Shown piece after piece: positions 16,111 through 25,440 of a stretch of DNA of 64,000 nucleotides. Source of the stretch: Flavimaribacter sediminis (GTDB lineage Bacteria; Pseudomonadota; Alphaproteobacteria; Rhizobiales; Rhizobiaceae); NCBI RefSeq assembly GCF_019492055.1, contig NZ_JAICBX010000007.1:1-64000 (forward strand). The letters run 5' to 3'. Below the pieces are notes generated by a model. That model saw nothing but the letters and a program-made list of their open reading frames with translations. It searched no databases and was not told the DNA's origin. The position numbers and the translations under genes are program-made. Each line of letters starts with the position of its first letter. The first letter of the stretch is position 1.

Positions 16111-19100
16111 ATGAGCGGGCAGCCAATTGTTTCCCGAAGCCGGATTTTGCGTTTCTTCCGCAACCGGCGATCGCCGATGCTGGCGCTGGCGGCTGTTCTC
16201 CTGGTCCTGACGCCCGTGGGCGCTACGAGCGCCTTCGGCGCCGATGAGCGCCGGATCGAGACCTTTGAGAACCAGGATTTCTTCGGTCACGACCTGCGCA
16301 CCGAACGCGACGTGACGCTGGAAGAGTGCAAGTCCGTTTGTCTGGCTGACGGACGCTGCAAGGCTTTCACCTACAACACCAACGCAGGATGGTGTTTCCT
16401 GAAGTCCGATTTCAGTCAGGCGCAGTCCTTCGATGGCGCTGTTTCCGGCCGGGTGGTGACTGTGGCCGCGGAACCCGATATCGGGCCGGCCGCTGTCCTT
16501 TCCTTCCTGCCCGAGGGCTATGTTCAGGAGGCGAGCCGCTTTCGCGCCACGCTGCCGCGCAGCGACGCCGGTTTTGCACGACTTGTCGCCGCCGCTCAGC
16601 GTCAGATGCAGGCCCGCGACTATCAGCCCGCGATCGCAAACCTGAAAGCGGCGTTGTCGCATCAGCCGGACTCGATTTCGAGCTGGCTCGATCTCGCGCG
16701 GGCGGCCGCGGACAAGTTGAATCTCGACGGCTCCAATGACTGGCAGCTCAAGCAGACGGCGACGGCGGCCGCGCTGAACGCCTATCAGTTGACGCGCACG
16801 GCGACGGAGCGCGCGCAGGCGCTCGATTTGTTGGCCAAGGCCCTGGAAAACCGCGAACAGTATCGCGCGGCCCTGGAATCCTACAAGGAGAGCCTGGCGC
16901 TGGTCGATTCGCAGCAGGTGCTTGCCGATTTTCAGGATCTGAAAGCCCGCAAGGGGTTCCGGGTCGTCGAACACGTCGTCGAGGCTGATGGCCGAACCGG
17001 GCGAATCTGTGTGCGGCTCTCGGATCCTCTCGTCAAATCCGGCGTCGATTACGCCTCCTTCGTCACCGTTGACGGTCAGTCCGCAGCAGCGATCAACGCA
17101 AGCGGCAACGAAGTCTGCGTCGAAGGCCTGGAGCATGGCCGCGAATACCGCCTCACCCTGCGGCCCGGCTTGCCCGCCGCTGTCGGCGAGGTGCTTGAGC
17201 GCCCGATTGTCATCAACGCCTATGTCCGTGACCGTGCGCCTTCGGTGCGCTTTACAGGCGACAGCTTCGTGCTGCCGAATTCGGCCCGTCACGGCATTCC
17301 CGTCGTCAGCGTCAATACATCCGAAGTGGAGATCCGGCTTTACAGGATCGGCGATCGGTCCCTGGCGTCGCTTTTGTCCGGATCGCAGTTCCTGCGGCAG
17401 CTCGACGCCTATGACGCCTCCGGCATACGCGACGATCTTGGTGAACAGGTCTGGGAAGGGACGCTTGACGTCAGCCCGGAGCTGAACGCGGAGGTCATCA
17501 CCGGCTTTCCGGTCGACGAGGCTTTGCCGGAGCGGCGCCCCGGCGTCTACGTCATGACGGCAACGGCCAAGGATGCGCAACTCGACAACTGGTCGGACCG
17601 GGCGACGCAATGGTTCGTGGTCTCCGATATCGGACTGTCGACCTATACGGGCGCGGACGGAATGTCGGTCTTCGCGCGGTCCCTGGCGACCGCCGAACCA
17701 TCGGCGGGCGTCACCCTGCAACTGCTTGCCCGCAACAACGAGGTGCTGGGCGAAGCGGTCACTGACGATCAGGGAAGGGCGCATTTCCCCTCCGGTTACG
17801 TGCGCGGACAGGCGGGGCTGGCGCCTGCCGTCCTGACTGCCGCGGACGGCAGTGAAGACTTTGTCTTTCTCGATTTGACGCGCGCCGGATTCGATCTTTC
17901 GGATCGCGGCGTCACCGGCCGTCCGTCGCCCGGGCCGATCGATCTTTATGCGTGGACGGAACGCGGCATCTATCGCGCCGGTGAGACTGTCCACCTGGCG
18001 GCGCTGGCCCGTGACGACACGGCCGCCACAATCGGCGACCTGCCGCTGACATTCATCGTGACGCGTCCGGACGGCAAGGAGTCGCAACGTATTGTGGAGA
18101 CCGGCGGCCAGGCGGGCGGATACGAACTGGATCTTGATCTTCCTCAAAACGCCATGCACGGCGCCTGGACGGTGGGTATCCATTCCGACCCCGATGGACC
18201 TGCGCTTTCCGAAAAAATGTTCCTGGTCGAGGATTTCCGACCCGACAGGATCGAATTCGATCTCGACGCGCCTGCAGCGCCGATTGAGCCAGGCGGACTG
18301 GCGGAAGTCGGCGTCGACGGCCGTTATCTCTATGGCGCGCCAGCCTCCGGTCTGGCGCTCGAGGCAGATCTGAAGGTCAGGTCGGTTCGTGAACGCGCCG
18401 ATGCGCCGGGTTTCATGTTCGGCCTCGCAGAAGAAGACGACATATCTGCGCAGATTCCGGTCAATCAGCCGGCGCCGCTCGATGCGCAAGGGCAGGGAAC
18501 GGTGGACATTGCCTTGTCCGGGCTTCCTGCAACGACGCGTCCGCTCGTCGCAGATCTGACCGTAAGGATGCGCGAAAGCGGCGGCCGGGCGGTCGAGCGC
18601 AACGCCTCGATGCCGGTTGCGCCAGCCGATGTCATGATTGGCGTGCGTCCGCAGTTCGCGAACGGTAAGCTTGCTGAAAACACCGTCGCCGGCTTTCAGG
18701 TCGCCGCATTCGCTCCCGATGGCGTCCGGCAGGCGCTTGGCGACGTGTCATGGTCGCTCAAGCGGATAGAGCGACACTATCAATGGTATTCGGCGGGCGG
18801 GCGATGGCGCTACGAACCGGTCGAGTTCACGAAGGATGTCGACAATGGCCGAATTGCGCTGTCAGCGGATGCGGTGTCGGAAATTTCCGTTCCGGTCGGC
18901 TGGGGCCGTTACCGGCTCGATCTGGAAACGGACGACGCCATGGGCCCTGCGACCAGCGTCGAGTTCACTGCCGGCTGGTATGTCAGCGCCGCCTCCACCG
19001 AAACGCCGGACGGGCTGGAAATCGCGCTCGACGGGGAAAGCTACGAGCCGGGCCAGACGGCGAAGCTCAATATTTCGCCGCGCTTTGCGGGCGTCGCTTT

Positions 19101-21621
19101 GATCACGGTCGCCAATGATCGCATGCGCGAAGTCCTGACGGCGTCGGTTCCGGCCGACGGCGCGGTGGTCGATCTGCCGGTCGGCGACGACTGGGGCGCC
19201 GGCGCCTATGTGACTGTCACCCTCTTCCGCCCGGGCGAAGATGTCGAAACACGATTGCCGTCTCGCGCGATCGGAGTGAAGTGGCTGACGATCGATCCGG
19301 GCGACCGGGTTCTCGACGTCGCTCTTGATATTCCGGACATGATTCGACCCGACCAGACGCTCAGCGTCCCGGTGAAGATTTCAGGCGCCGGCGCGGGCGA
19401 GGCCCGGTTTACACTGGCGGCTGTCGATGTCGGCATCCTCAATCTTACGGCTTACGAGCCGCCGGACCCTGAGGCGTGGTATTTCGGCCAGCGCCGTCTC
19501 GGCATCGAGATCAGGGATCTGTTCGGCCGGCTCATTGATGGCTCCCAGGGCGTGATGGGCGCCATTCGCACGGGCGGCGACGGGCCGGGCATGGTGCAAC
19601 AGGGCAGCCCGCCAAAGCAGAAGCTGGTCTCGCTTTTCTCAGGTATTGTCGAGACCGACGAGAACGGAGAGGCGAAGGTCGATTTCACCATCCCTCAATT
19701 CAACGGCACGCTGAAGCTGATGGCGGTCGCGTGGACTGCCGCCGGCGTTGGCCAGGCGAACAGGGAACTGATCGTCCGCGATCCGGTTGTCATTACCACC
19801 AGCCTGCCGAAATTCCTGGCTCCGGAGGACGTCTCGGAATTGCGGATCGATCTCGCCAACACGGACGGCCCCGCGGGTCCGTACACGATTTTGGTTGATG
19901 TCGGCGAGGCGATCGAACTCGACACAACAGAACTGCCCGAGACCATTGAATTGGCGCAAGGCGAAAAGACGACGCTGATCGCCGGTCTGAAAGCGGTTCG
20001 TCCGGGCGTCTCCGATATCGTCGTGCATCTGAGCGGGCCTGACGGGTTGAACCTGGTGCATGAAGAGCAGCTTGGGGTGCGGCCGGGCGTGCTGCCCGTG
20101 ACGACGCGCATGGAGTTGCCGCTTGCCGCCAATGGCGGTTCGGCGGTCATCGACAGCGAATTGCTCGCGGCAAGTTACCTGCAGGGCGCGACAGTGACCA
20201 TCGACGTGTCCGGTTCCGGGATCGATGTGCCCGCGCTTCTCATGTCGCTGGATCGGTACCCCTATGGCTGCGCGGAGCAGACCACCAGCCGCGCCCTGCC
20301 GCTTCTCTATCTGAGCGAACTTGATGCGCCAGAATCATTGTTGCGCGACGAAGGCGTGCGCGAGCGCGTTGAGAAAGCCATCGCCCGCGTTCTTTCCTAT
20401 CAGTCGGCGGGAGGAAGTTTCGGCCTCTGGGGCCCTGGCGGGGGAGACCTGTGGCTCGATTCCTATGTCTCGGATTTCCTGACGCGCGCGGTCGAAACCG
20501 GATATGACGTGCCGGATCAGGCCATGCGCCTGTCGCTCGACAATCTCCAGAACCGGCTCTCCTACACCAACGATCTGGAAGACGACGGCGACTCGATCGC
20601 CTATGCGCTCTATGTGCTGGCCCGCAACAAGCGCGCTTCGGCTGGCGACCTGCGCTACTACGCCGACACCCGCATTGGCGATTTCAGTTCGGCCATGGCC
20701 CGGGCGCAGATCGCTGCGGCGCTTTCCATCTATGGCGATGTGGAACGGTCGGCGAGAGCGTTCGATTCGGCATGGTTCCTGGCCTCTGGCGTCGAACAGG
20801 CGAGCCGTCAGACTTCCTGGTACGCTTCGCCGCTTCGGGATGACGCGGCAATGCTGGCGCTCGCCGGTGAAAGTCGGCCCGCCCCGGCGGAAATCGGAGA
20901 CATGATCAAGCTCGTATCGGACGGTCAGAGGCGCAAGCCCGCCCAGTCCACGCAGGAGCAGGCCTGGATGCTGCTTGCAGCCCGCGCCGTTCAGGAAACC
21001 AACGCCGATCTGTCTCTGGAGGTCGATGGCGTCGCCCATGGAGGCAGTTATCGCGCAGAAATCGACGGCGAGGAGCTGGCGGTCAATCCGGTGCGGATCA
21101 AAAATACCGGGACCGAACCTGTCAATGCGGTGGTGACGGCTGTAGCAGCGCCGGTCCAGCCGCCATCAGCGTCCGGCAATGGTTACAAAATTGAGCGTGG
21201 TTACTACGATCTTGAAGGCCAACCGGTCAGCATTGATCAGGTGGAGCAAAACCAGCGTTTCGTCGCTGTGATCACCGTCGCCAAGGACAATCCGCTGCCG
21301 GCCCAGATCATCGTGACGGATCTGCTTCCGGCGGGACTGGAAATCGACAATCCAAGGCTTGTCGACAGCGCGCAACTCAGCGGCTTCTCCTGGCTCGGAG
21401 AAACCAAGGCGGCGCATACGGAGTTCCGCGACGATCGTTTCGCAGCCGCCTTTGAGACCGGATATAAAGCCGGCGAAGTATTCAGGATGGCCTATGTCGT
21501 GCGCGCCGTCTCGCCTGGCCTCTACACCCATCCGGCGGCTCAGGTGGAGGACATGTACCGGCCGGAGTATTCCGCCCGCACGGCGACGCGGTGGATGGAG
21601 GTCAAGGGCGCTGGCCAATGA
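16111..21621 (+). CDS. Alpha-2-macroglobulin family protein with N-terminal PAN domain
   Basis: About 1836-aa periplasmic protease trap. GGAGGA four bases before 16111 decides the start over the ATG at 16099. Order: signal peptide (about 1-43, ending SAFGA), a cysteine-rich PAN/Apple-like domain (about 48-105), a helical TPR-like segment (about 150-280), then the MG-type beta domains. The thioester motif CAEQ is at Cys1387 within YPYGCAEQTTSRALPLLYL. The thioester is intact, so covalent trapping is expected. There is no lipobox Cys, unlike the E. coli lipoprotein. It overlaps pbpC by 4 bp, the classic A2M-PbpC pair. Confidence 0.92.
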   Translation: MSGQPIVSRSRILRFFRNRRSPMLALAAVLLVLTPVGATSAFGADERRIETFENQDFFGHDLRTERDVTLEECKSVCLADGRCKAFTYNTNAGWCFLKSDFSQAQSFDGAVSGRVVTVAAEPDIGPAAVLSFLPEGYVQEASRFRATLPRSDAGFARLVAAAQRQMQARDYQPAIANLKAALSHQPDSISSWLDLARAAADKLNLDGSNDWQLKQTATAAALNAYQLTRTATERAQALDLLAKALENREQYRAALESYKESLALVDSQQVLADFQDLKARKGFRVVEHVVEADGRTGRICVRLSDPLVKSGVDYASFVTVDGQSAAAINASGNEVCVEGLEHGREYRLTLRPGLPAAVGEVLERPIVINAYVRDRAPSVRFTGDSFVLPNSARHGIPVVSVNTSEVEIRLYRIGDRSLASLLSGSQFLRQLDAYDASGIRDDLGEQVWEGTLDVSPELNAEVITGFPVDEALPERRPGVYVMTATAKDAQLDNWSDRATQWFVVSDIGLSTYTGADGMSVFARSLATAEPSAGVTLQLLARNNEVLGEAVTDDQGRAHFPSGYVRGQAGLAPAVLTAADGSEDFVFLDLTRAGFDLSDRGVTGRPSPGPIDLYAWTERGIYRAGETVHLAALARDDTAATIGDLPLTFIVTRPDGKESQRIVETGGQAGGYELDLDLPQNAMHGAWTVGIHSDPDGPALSEKMFLVEDFRPDRIEFDLDAPAAPIEPGGLAEVGVDGRYLYGAPASGLALEADLKVRSVRERADAPGFMFGLAEEDDISAQIPVNQPAPLDAQGQGTVDIALSGLPATTRPLVADLTVRMRESGGRAVERNASMPVAPADVMIGVRPQFANGKLAENTVAGFQVAAFAPDGVRQALGDVSWSLKRIERHYQWYSAGGRWRYEPVEFTKDVDNGRIALSADAVSEISVPVGWGRYRLDLETDDAMGPATSVEFTAGWYVSAASTETPDGLEIALDGESYEPGQTAKLNISPRFAGVALITVANDRMREVLTASVPADGAVVDLPVGDDWGAGAYVTVTLFRPGEDVETRLPSRAIGVKWLTIDPGDRVLDVALDIPDMIRPDQTLSVPVKISGAGAGEARFTLAAVDVGILNLTAYEPPDPEAWYFGQRRLGIEIRDLFGRLIDGSQGVMGAIRTGGDGPGMVQQGSPPKQKLVSLFSGIVETDENGEAKVDFTIPQFNGTLKLMAVAWTAAGVGQANRELIVRDPVVITTSLPKFLAPEDVSELRIDLANTDGPAGPYTILVDVGEAIELDTTELPETIELAQGEKTTLIAGLKAVRPGVSDIVVHLSGPDGLNLVHEEQLGVRPGVLPVTTRMELPLAANGGSAVIDSELLAASYLQGATVTIDVSGSGIDVPALLMSLDRYPYGCAEQTTSRALPLLYLSELDAPESLLRDEGVRERVEKAIARVLSYQSAGGSFGLWGPGGGDLWLDSYVSDFLTRAVETGYDVPDQAMRLSLDNLQNRLSYTNDLEDDGDSIAYALYVLARNKRASAGDLRYYADTRIGDFSSAMARAQIAAALSIYGDVERSARAFDSAWFLASGVEQASRQTSWYASPLRDDAAMLALAGESRPAPAEIGDMIKLVSDGQRRKPAQSTQEQAWMLLAARAVQETNADLSLEVDGVAHGGSYRAEIDGEELAVNPVRIKNTGTEPVNAVVTAVAAPVQPPSASGNGYKIERGYYDLEGQPVSIDQVEQNQRFVAVITVAKDNPLPAQIIVTDLLPAGLEIDNPRLVDSAQLSGFSWLGETKAAHTEFRDDRFAAAFETGYKAGEVFRMAYVVRAVSPGLYTHPAAQVEDMYRPEYSARTATRWMEVKGAGQ

Positions 21622-23714
21622 GACCGGGCAGGCTCATACGCTGGACCGGTTTCGCAAGCGCTTGCGCGCTTGCTCTGGCGCTTCTCGCCTGGCCGGCGGC
21701 GATCTGGCTGGACAAAACCTACCCGCCGCCGCTCGCCGGCTTTGATCGACTGTCGCCCGCGGTTACGGATCGCGACGGCCGCCTGCTCAGGGCCTTTGTC
21801 AATCCGGACGGGCGCTGGCGGTTGCCGGTTACTCTCTCCGAAGTCGATCCCGATTTCATCGATCTTCTGATTTCCTATGAGGACCGGCGTTTCTACCGTC
21901 ATCCGGGGATCGATCTTCTCGCCATGGGTCGCGCGCTTTGGCAGATGGCGCTGCACCGACGGATTGTCTCGGGCGGATCGACCATCACCATGCAGACGGC
22001 GCGCCTGCTCGAGCCGCGGCCGGACAGGACCGTCGGCGCGAAGATCCTGCAGATGGCGCGGGCGTTGCAGCTCGAGAAACGCCTTTCCAAGACCGAGATT
22101 CTGCAGCTCTACCTGACGCTGGCGCCCTATGGCGGCAATCTGGAAGGCGTGCGATCCGCGTCGCTTTCCTATTTCTCGAAAGAGCCGGCCGGCCTGTCGC
22201 TTGAGGAAATGGCGCTGCTTGTCGCGTTGCCGCAATCGCCTGAAACACGACGCCCGGACCGCTTTCCCGAGCGTGCGCGCGACGCCAGTCTGAGGGTCAT
22301 CGAGAGGGCCGCCATGACCGGACTGATCGCCGAAGGCGAGCGCGATCGGGTGGCCGGTCTGCAATACAGGGCGCGCAAACATCCGCTGCCGGCGCTTGCG
22401 CCGCATCTTACCCGTCGCGCATTGCAGGGCGCGCCTGACAAGGTTCGCATATCGACAAGTCTCGTACGGCCGGTGCAACAGCGGCTCCAGAGCCTTGCCG
22501 CCGGCGCGGCCAAACGCATTGGCCCGAATATCTCGGTCGCGATCGTCATGGCCGACAGCCGCGACGGATCCGTGCTGGCGGAAGTCGGCTCCGCCGATAT
22601 TTTCGATGCAAGCCGCGACGGCTGGATCGACATGACGACTGCTGTGCGGTCGCCCGGATCGACCTTGAAACCCTTCATCTACGGTCTGGCGTTTCAGGAA
22701 GGTCTCGTCATGCCGGAAACGGTCATTGCCGACAGGCCGGCCGATTTCAGCGGCTATCGCCCGCAGAATTTCGACATGACATTCCAGGGCGACGTCACGG
22801 TTCGCAGGGCGCTGCAAATGTCGCTGAACGTGCCCGCGGTGCGCCTGCTCGAAGGCGTCGGGCCGCAGCGGCTAACGGCAATGATGCGTCGCGCCGGCGC
22901 CGCCTACAGTTTCAGCGGAGAGGAGGCGCCAGGCCTTTCGGTCGGTCTCGGTGGTCTCGGCATGAGCCTGAAGGATCTTGTGCAGCTCTATTGCGGACTT
23001 GCGGTCGCGCCCGGCCGTGCTCTGCAGCCGCTGGATAATGGCGTTGACCCCGTGCAGCCGGGCTCCGGAAACGGTCCCCTCATGGAAGCGCCGGCGATCT
23101 GGCATGTCACCGATATTCTGCGCGAACTGGCGCCGCCGGCCGGTTCCGCCAATGTCGATATCGCTTACAAAACGGGCACCAGTTACGGCTATCGCGACGC
23201 CTGGGCGATCGGCTATGACGGTCGTTACGTGATCGGCGTCTGGGTCGGCCGGCCCGACAATGGCGCAGTGCCCGGATTGACCGGCTTCACTGCCGCCGCT
23301 CCCGTTCTCTTCGACGCCTTTGTCAGGTCAGGCGTCGATCATGCCGCTTTCACGCCGGCGCCGGCCGGCGCGGTGCATCTGGCGCGCCAGGAATTGCCGC
23401 CGGCCATGCGGTTCTATCGCGGCGCCGGCGAAGCGGCGGCTTCGAGGGGCGCGGTAGAGACGGCTCCGCACATCGCCTATCCGCCAGCCGGCGCCCGTAT
23501 TGCGCTCAGTCAGGGTCGGCGGGCCTACAGTCCTCTGATCGTCAAGTTGCAGGGCGGACGCCCGCCGTTCCGCTGGCTCGCAAATGGCCGCCCGCTTGAC
23601 GAGCCGGGTCGGCGACGAGATCTGACCTGGATGCCTGACGGACCGGGCAGCGCGAACATCCTGGTCATCGACGCAGCAGGACGCACGGCGCGGGTCGATG
23701 TCTTCGTGGAGTGA
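21618..23714 (+). CDS. pbpC: Penicillin-binding protein 1C
   Basis: 698-aa bifunctional peptidoglycan synthase anchored by one N-terminal helix (about 8-30). The glycosyltransferase-51 domain shows EDRRFYRHPG at 88-97 and GGSTITMQTARL. The transpeptidase domain has the SxxK motif STLK at Ser348 and KTGT at 518. A C-terminal beta domain follows (about 610-698). Translation couples to the alpha-2-macroglobulin gene through ATGA, fitting the known partnership in which the trap protects and PbpC repairs the wall. Confidence 0.93.
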   Translation: MRPGRLIRWTGFASACALALALLAWPAAIWLDKTYPPPLAGFDRLSPAVTDRDGRLLRAFVNPDGRWRLPVTLSEVDPDFIDLLISYEDRRFYRHPGIDLLAMGRALWQMALHRRIVSGGSTITMQTARLLEPRPDRTVGAKILQMARALQLEKRLSKTEILQLYLTLAPYGGNLEGVRSASLSYFSKEPAGLSLEEMALLVALPQSPETRRPDRFPERARDASLRVIERAAMTGLIAEGERDRVAGLQYRARKHPLPALAPHLTRRALQGAPDKVRISTSLVRPVQQRLQSLAAGAAKRIGPNISVAIVMADSRDGSVLAEVGSADIFDASRDGWIDMTTAVRSPGSTLKPFIYGLAFQEGLVMPETVIADRPADFSGYRPQNFDMTFQGDVTVRRALQMSLNVPAVRLLEGVGPQRLTAMMRRAGAAYSFSGEEAPGLSVGLGGLGMSLKDLVQLYCGLAVAPGRALQPLDNGVDPVQPGSGNGPLMEAPAIWHVTDILRELAPPAGSANVDIAYKTGTSYGYRDAWAIGYDGRYVIGVWVGRPDNGAVPGLTGFTAAAPVLFDAFVRSGVDHAAFTPAPAGAVHLARQELPPAMRFYRGAGEAAASRGAVETAPHIAYPPAGARIALSQGRRAYSPLIVKLQGGRPPFRWLANGRPLDEPGRRRDLTWMPDGPGSANILVIDAAGRTARVDVFVE

Positions 23715-24043
23715 TTTGGCGGCGGGTTGGCGCTCAGAACAAAGCGTGAATTCGCAGCTGCATTTTTACGCTGAATGTGCTATACCAACTGTGTCGCGCA
23801 GGGCTTGAAATTCGCGCGGTTCACGACGACCAAACCCGAAAATCACGGATTCCCGAAACAAAGCCAGATTGAGTTTTGACTGTGATTTGCCGGAATCCCG
23901 AAACAAAGCCAGATTGGATTTTAGCCCCGGTTTGTCGAAATCCCGAAACAAAGCCAGAATGTTCCTCCAGGTCGCTGTCGCACCGGAAAAATATTGTAAA
24001 TACATGATTTTATTACTAAATTTTTGAAGTCAACAGGCAGGCG
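23715..24043. other. Convergent intergenic region carrying a tandem repeat
   Basis: 329 bp between the 3' ends of pbpC and the lytic transglycosylase gene. Its main content is the 45-bp tandem repeat. The minus strand is open for 79 codons (23766-24005) across the repeats, but no ribosome binding site or known family supports it as a gene. Confidence 0.6.
23851..23965. repeat. Three-copy 45-bp tandem repeat
   Basis: The 18-mer TCCCGAAACAAAGCCAGA occurs identically at 23851, 23896 and 23941, an exact 45-bp period. Copies 1 and 2 stay alike through the rest of the unit (ttttga/ttttag, then gatttgccgga/ggtttgtcgaa); copy 3 diverges soon after the 18-mer. On the minus strand the unit reads as 15-residue repeats starting LALFRD. 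The period is a multiple of three, so it could be coding or a dispersed non-coding element. Confidence 0.85.
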
Positions 24044-25228
24044 TCAGTTGAACACCGCGTTGTAAACGTCCTCGTCCATATGACCGTCCGGCGTCATGCC
24101 GTTGCGGGCCTGGTACATGCGGATGACTTCGCGCATGGGCAAGTTCACGCGGCCGTCGGTCCGCGGCACCGGATAGCCCATCTTCTTCAGTTCATGCTGA
24201 AGGGCGACCCGCTCTTCCTTGTTGAGCGGCCGCTCGACGTTCCAGGTTCCGCTGAAGGAAGGCGTCCGGTCGGCGATCCGGTCGGCGAGATGCGCGACCG
24301 CCAGGGCATAGGCGTCGGAGAAATTGTATTCCTTGATGACGAAGAAATTGTCGGTCACCAGAAAGGCGAGGCCTTCGACGCCGCTTGGAAAGAACAGCGT
24401 CGCGTCGCCCTTCGACGGCAGGGGCTTGCCGTCCGTGCGCGCGACGCCGCGCCGGGTCCAGCCAGCAAAACTGTCGTCCGCCTTTGTCAGGTCGATGTTC
24501 TTCGGCAGCGTCACCTGATAGCCCCAGGGCGCGCCGGGCTTCCAGCCTTTCTGCTTGAGGTAGTTGGCTGCCGAGGCCAGCGCATCCGCCTCGCTGGACC
24601 ACAGATCGCGCTTGCCGTCTCCGGAATGGTCGACCGCGTATTCGATGAAGCTGGACGGCATGAACTGGGTCTGGCCGACCGCGCCGGCCCAGGACCCGCG
24701 CATCTGGCTTCGGCTCATTTTCTCGGTCTGCAGGACAAGGAGGGCGTTGACGAATTCCTTCTCGAAGAGCTCCCTGCGATAGCCGGCGTAGGCGAGCGAC
24801 GCGATGGACCTGAGCGTATCGCTCTTTCCGATGTAGCCGCCATAATTCGTTTCCATGCCCCAGATGGAAACGAGCACGTAGCGGTCGACGCCATATTTGC
24901 GTTCAATGCTATCCAGCGTGCGCTGATACTTTTTGGCCTTTGCGCGGCCATTGTTGATCTGGCCCGACGTGACGCGCTTGTCGAGATACTGCCCGATCGA
25001 CCGTTTGAATTCCGGCTGCGACTTGGTCAGGCCGACGAGCTTGCCGTCATACGTCATGCCTTTGGTGGCGGCGTGGAACGTGTCCCAGCTCACGCCAGCG
25101 GCGGCCGCGGCCGGATAGAGCGATTCGACATAATTTTCGAATTTCGGTTTCGCCGCGGCGATGTCGAAGACAGTCAGCGTGGTCGCGAGAACAGTCAAAG
25201 CATGAAGAAGCAGACGCAATTTTATCAT
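24044..25228 (-). CDS. Lytic murein transglycosylase (MltB-like, with peptidoglycan-binding domain)
   Basis: 394-aa periplasmic enzyme cleaving glycan strands to anhydro-muropeptides. A signal peptide (about 1-26, ending AAA-KP) precedes the SLT-2 type catalytic domain. The catalytic Glu lies in VSIWGMETNYGG, and GAVGQTQFMPSSF and WSSEADALASAANYL are typical. The C-terminus (about 330-394) is a peptidoglycan-binding-1 domain (LQHELKKMGYPV...VNLPMREVIRMYQ). No lipobox, so probably soluble, unlike E. coli MltB. Confidence 0.92.
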   Translation of the reverse strand: MIKLRLLLHALTVLATTLTVFDIAAAKPKFENYVESLYPAAAAAGVSWDTFHAATKGMTYDGKLVGLTKSQPEFKRSIGQYLDKRVTSGQINNGRAKAKKYQRTLDSIERKYGVDRYVLVSIWGMETNYGGYIGKSDTLRSIASLAYAGYRRELFEKEFVNALLVLQTEKMSRSQMRGSWAGAVGQTQFMPSSFIEYAVDHSGDGKRDLWSSEADALASAANYLKQKGWKPGAPWGYQVTLPKNIDLTKADDSFAGWTRRGVARTDGKPLPSKGDATLFFPSGVEGLAFLVTDNFFVIKEYNFSDAYALAVAHLADRIADRTPSFSGTWNVERPLNKEERVALQHELKKMGYPVPRTDGRVNLPMREVIRMYQARNGMTPDGHMDEDVYNAVFN

Positions 25229-25327
25229 GGGATGAGAATAGCAGAAGCAGTCGCGTCCCGATAGCGTCAGGATAAGGATCCATGAAGAGAAACAACTGGA
25301 TTTGCTTGGAACCGTAGCCTACCTGTC

Positions 25328-25348
25328 ATTTTAACCGGACAGTAAAAT
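25328..25348. promoter_or_regulatory. AT-arm inverted repeat upstream of the LuxR gene
   Basis: ATTTTA and TAAAAT arms flank a 9-base centre about 95 bp upstream of the LuxR-type gene, in the gap shared with the divergent transglycosylase gene. It could be an operator or just promoter AT content. I see no classical lux box. Confidence 0.25.
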
Positions 25349-25440
25349 ATGAGATTAGATTGTTGTCCAGACTGGTAGTTCGCATCGCCTGGGCCCAGTA
25401 TTGCGCCGGCGGGCTGGAATGAAACACAAGCAAGTGAATA

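Noticed and set aside
15994-18489. 831-codon minus-strand open frame under the alpha-2-macroglobulin gene
   Set aside because: Long antisense frames are common in GC-rich DNA; the sense strand has the PAN domain, MG domains and thioester in one frame.
23851-23985. CRISPR array
   Set aside because: Only three units; the spacer parts of copies 1 and 2 resemble each other, the 18-bp repeat is too short, and there are no cas genes.
23766-24005. 79-codon minus-strand frame across the 45-bp repeats as a true gene
   Set aside because: No ribosome binding site or known family was visible; kept only as a repeat and as a finding.
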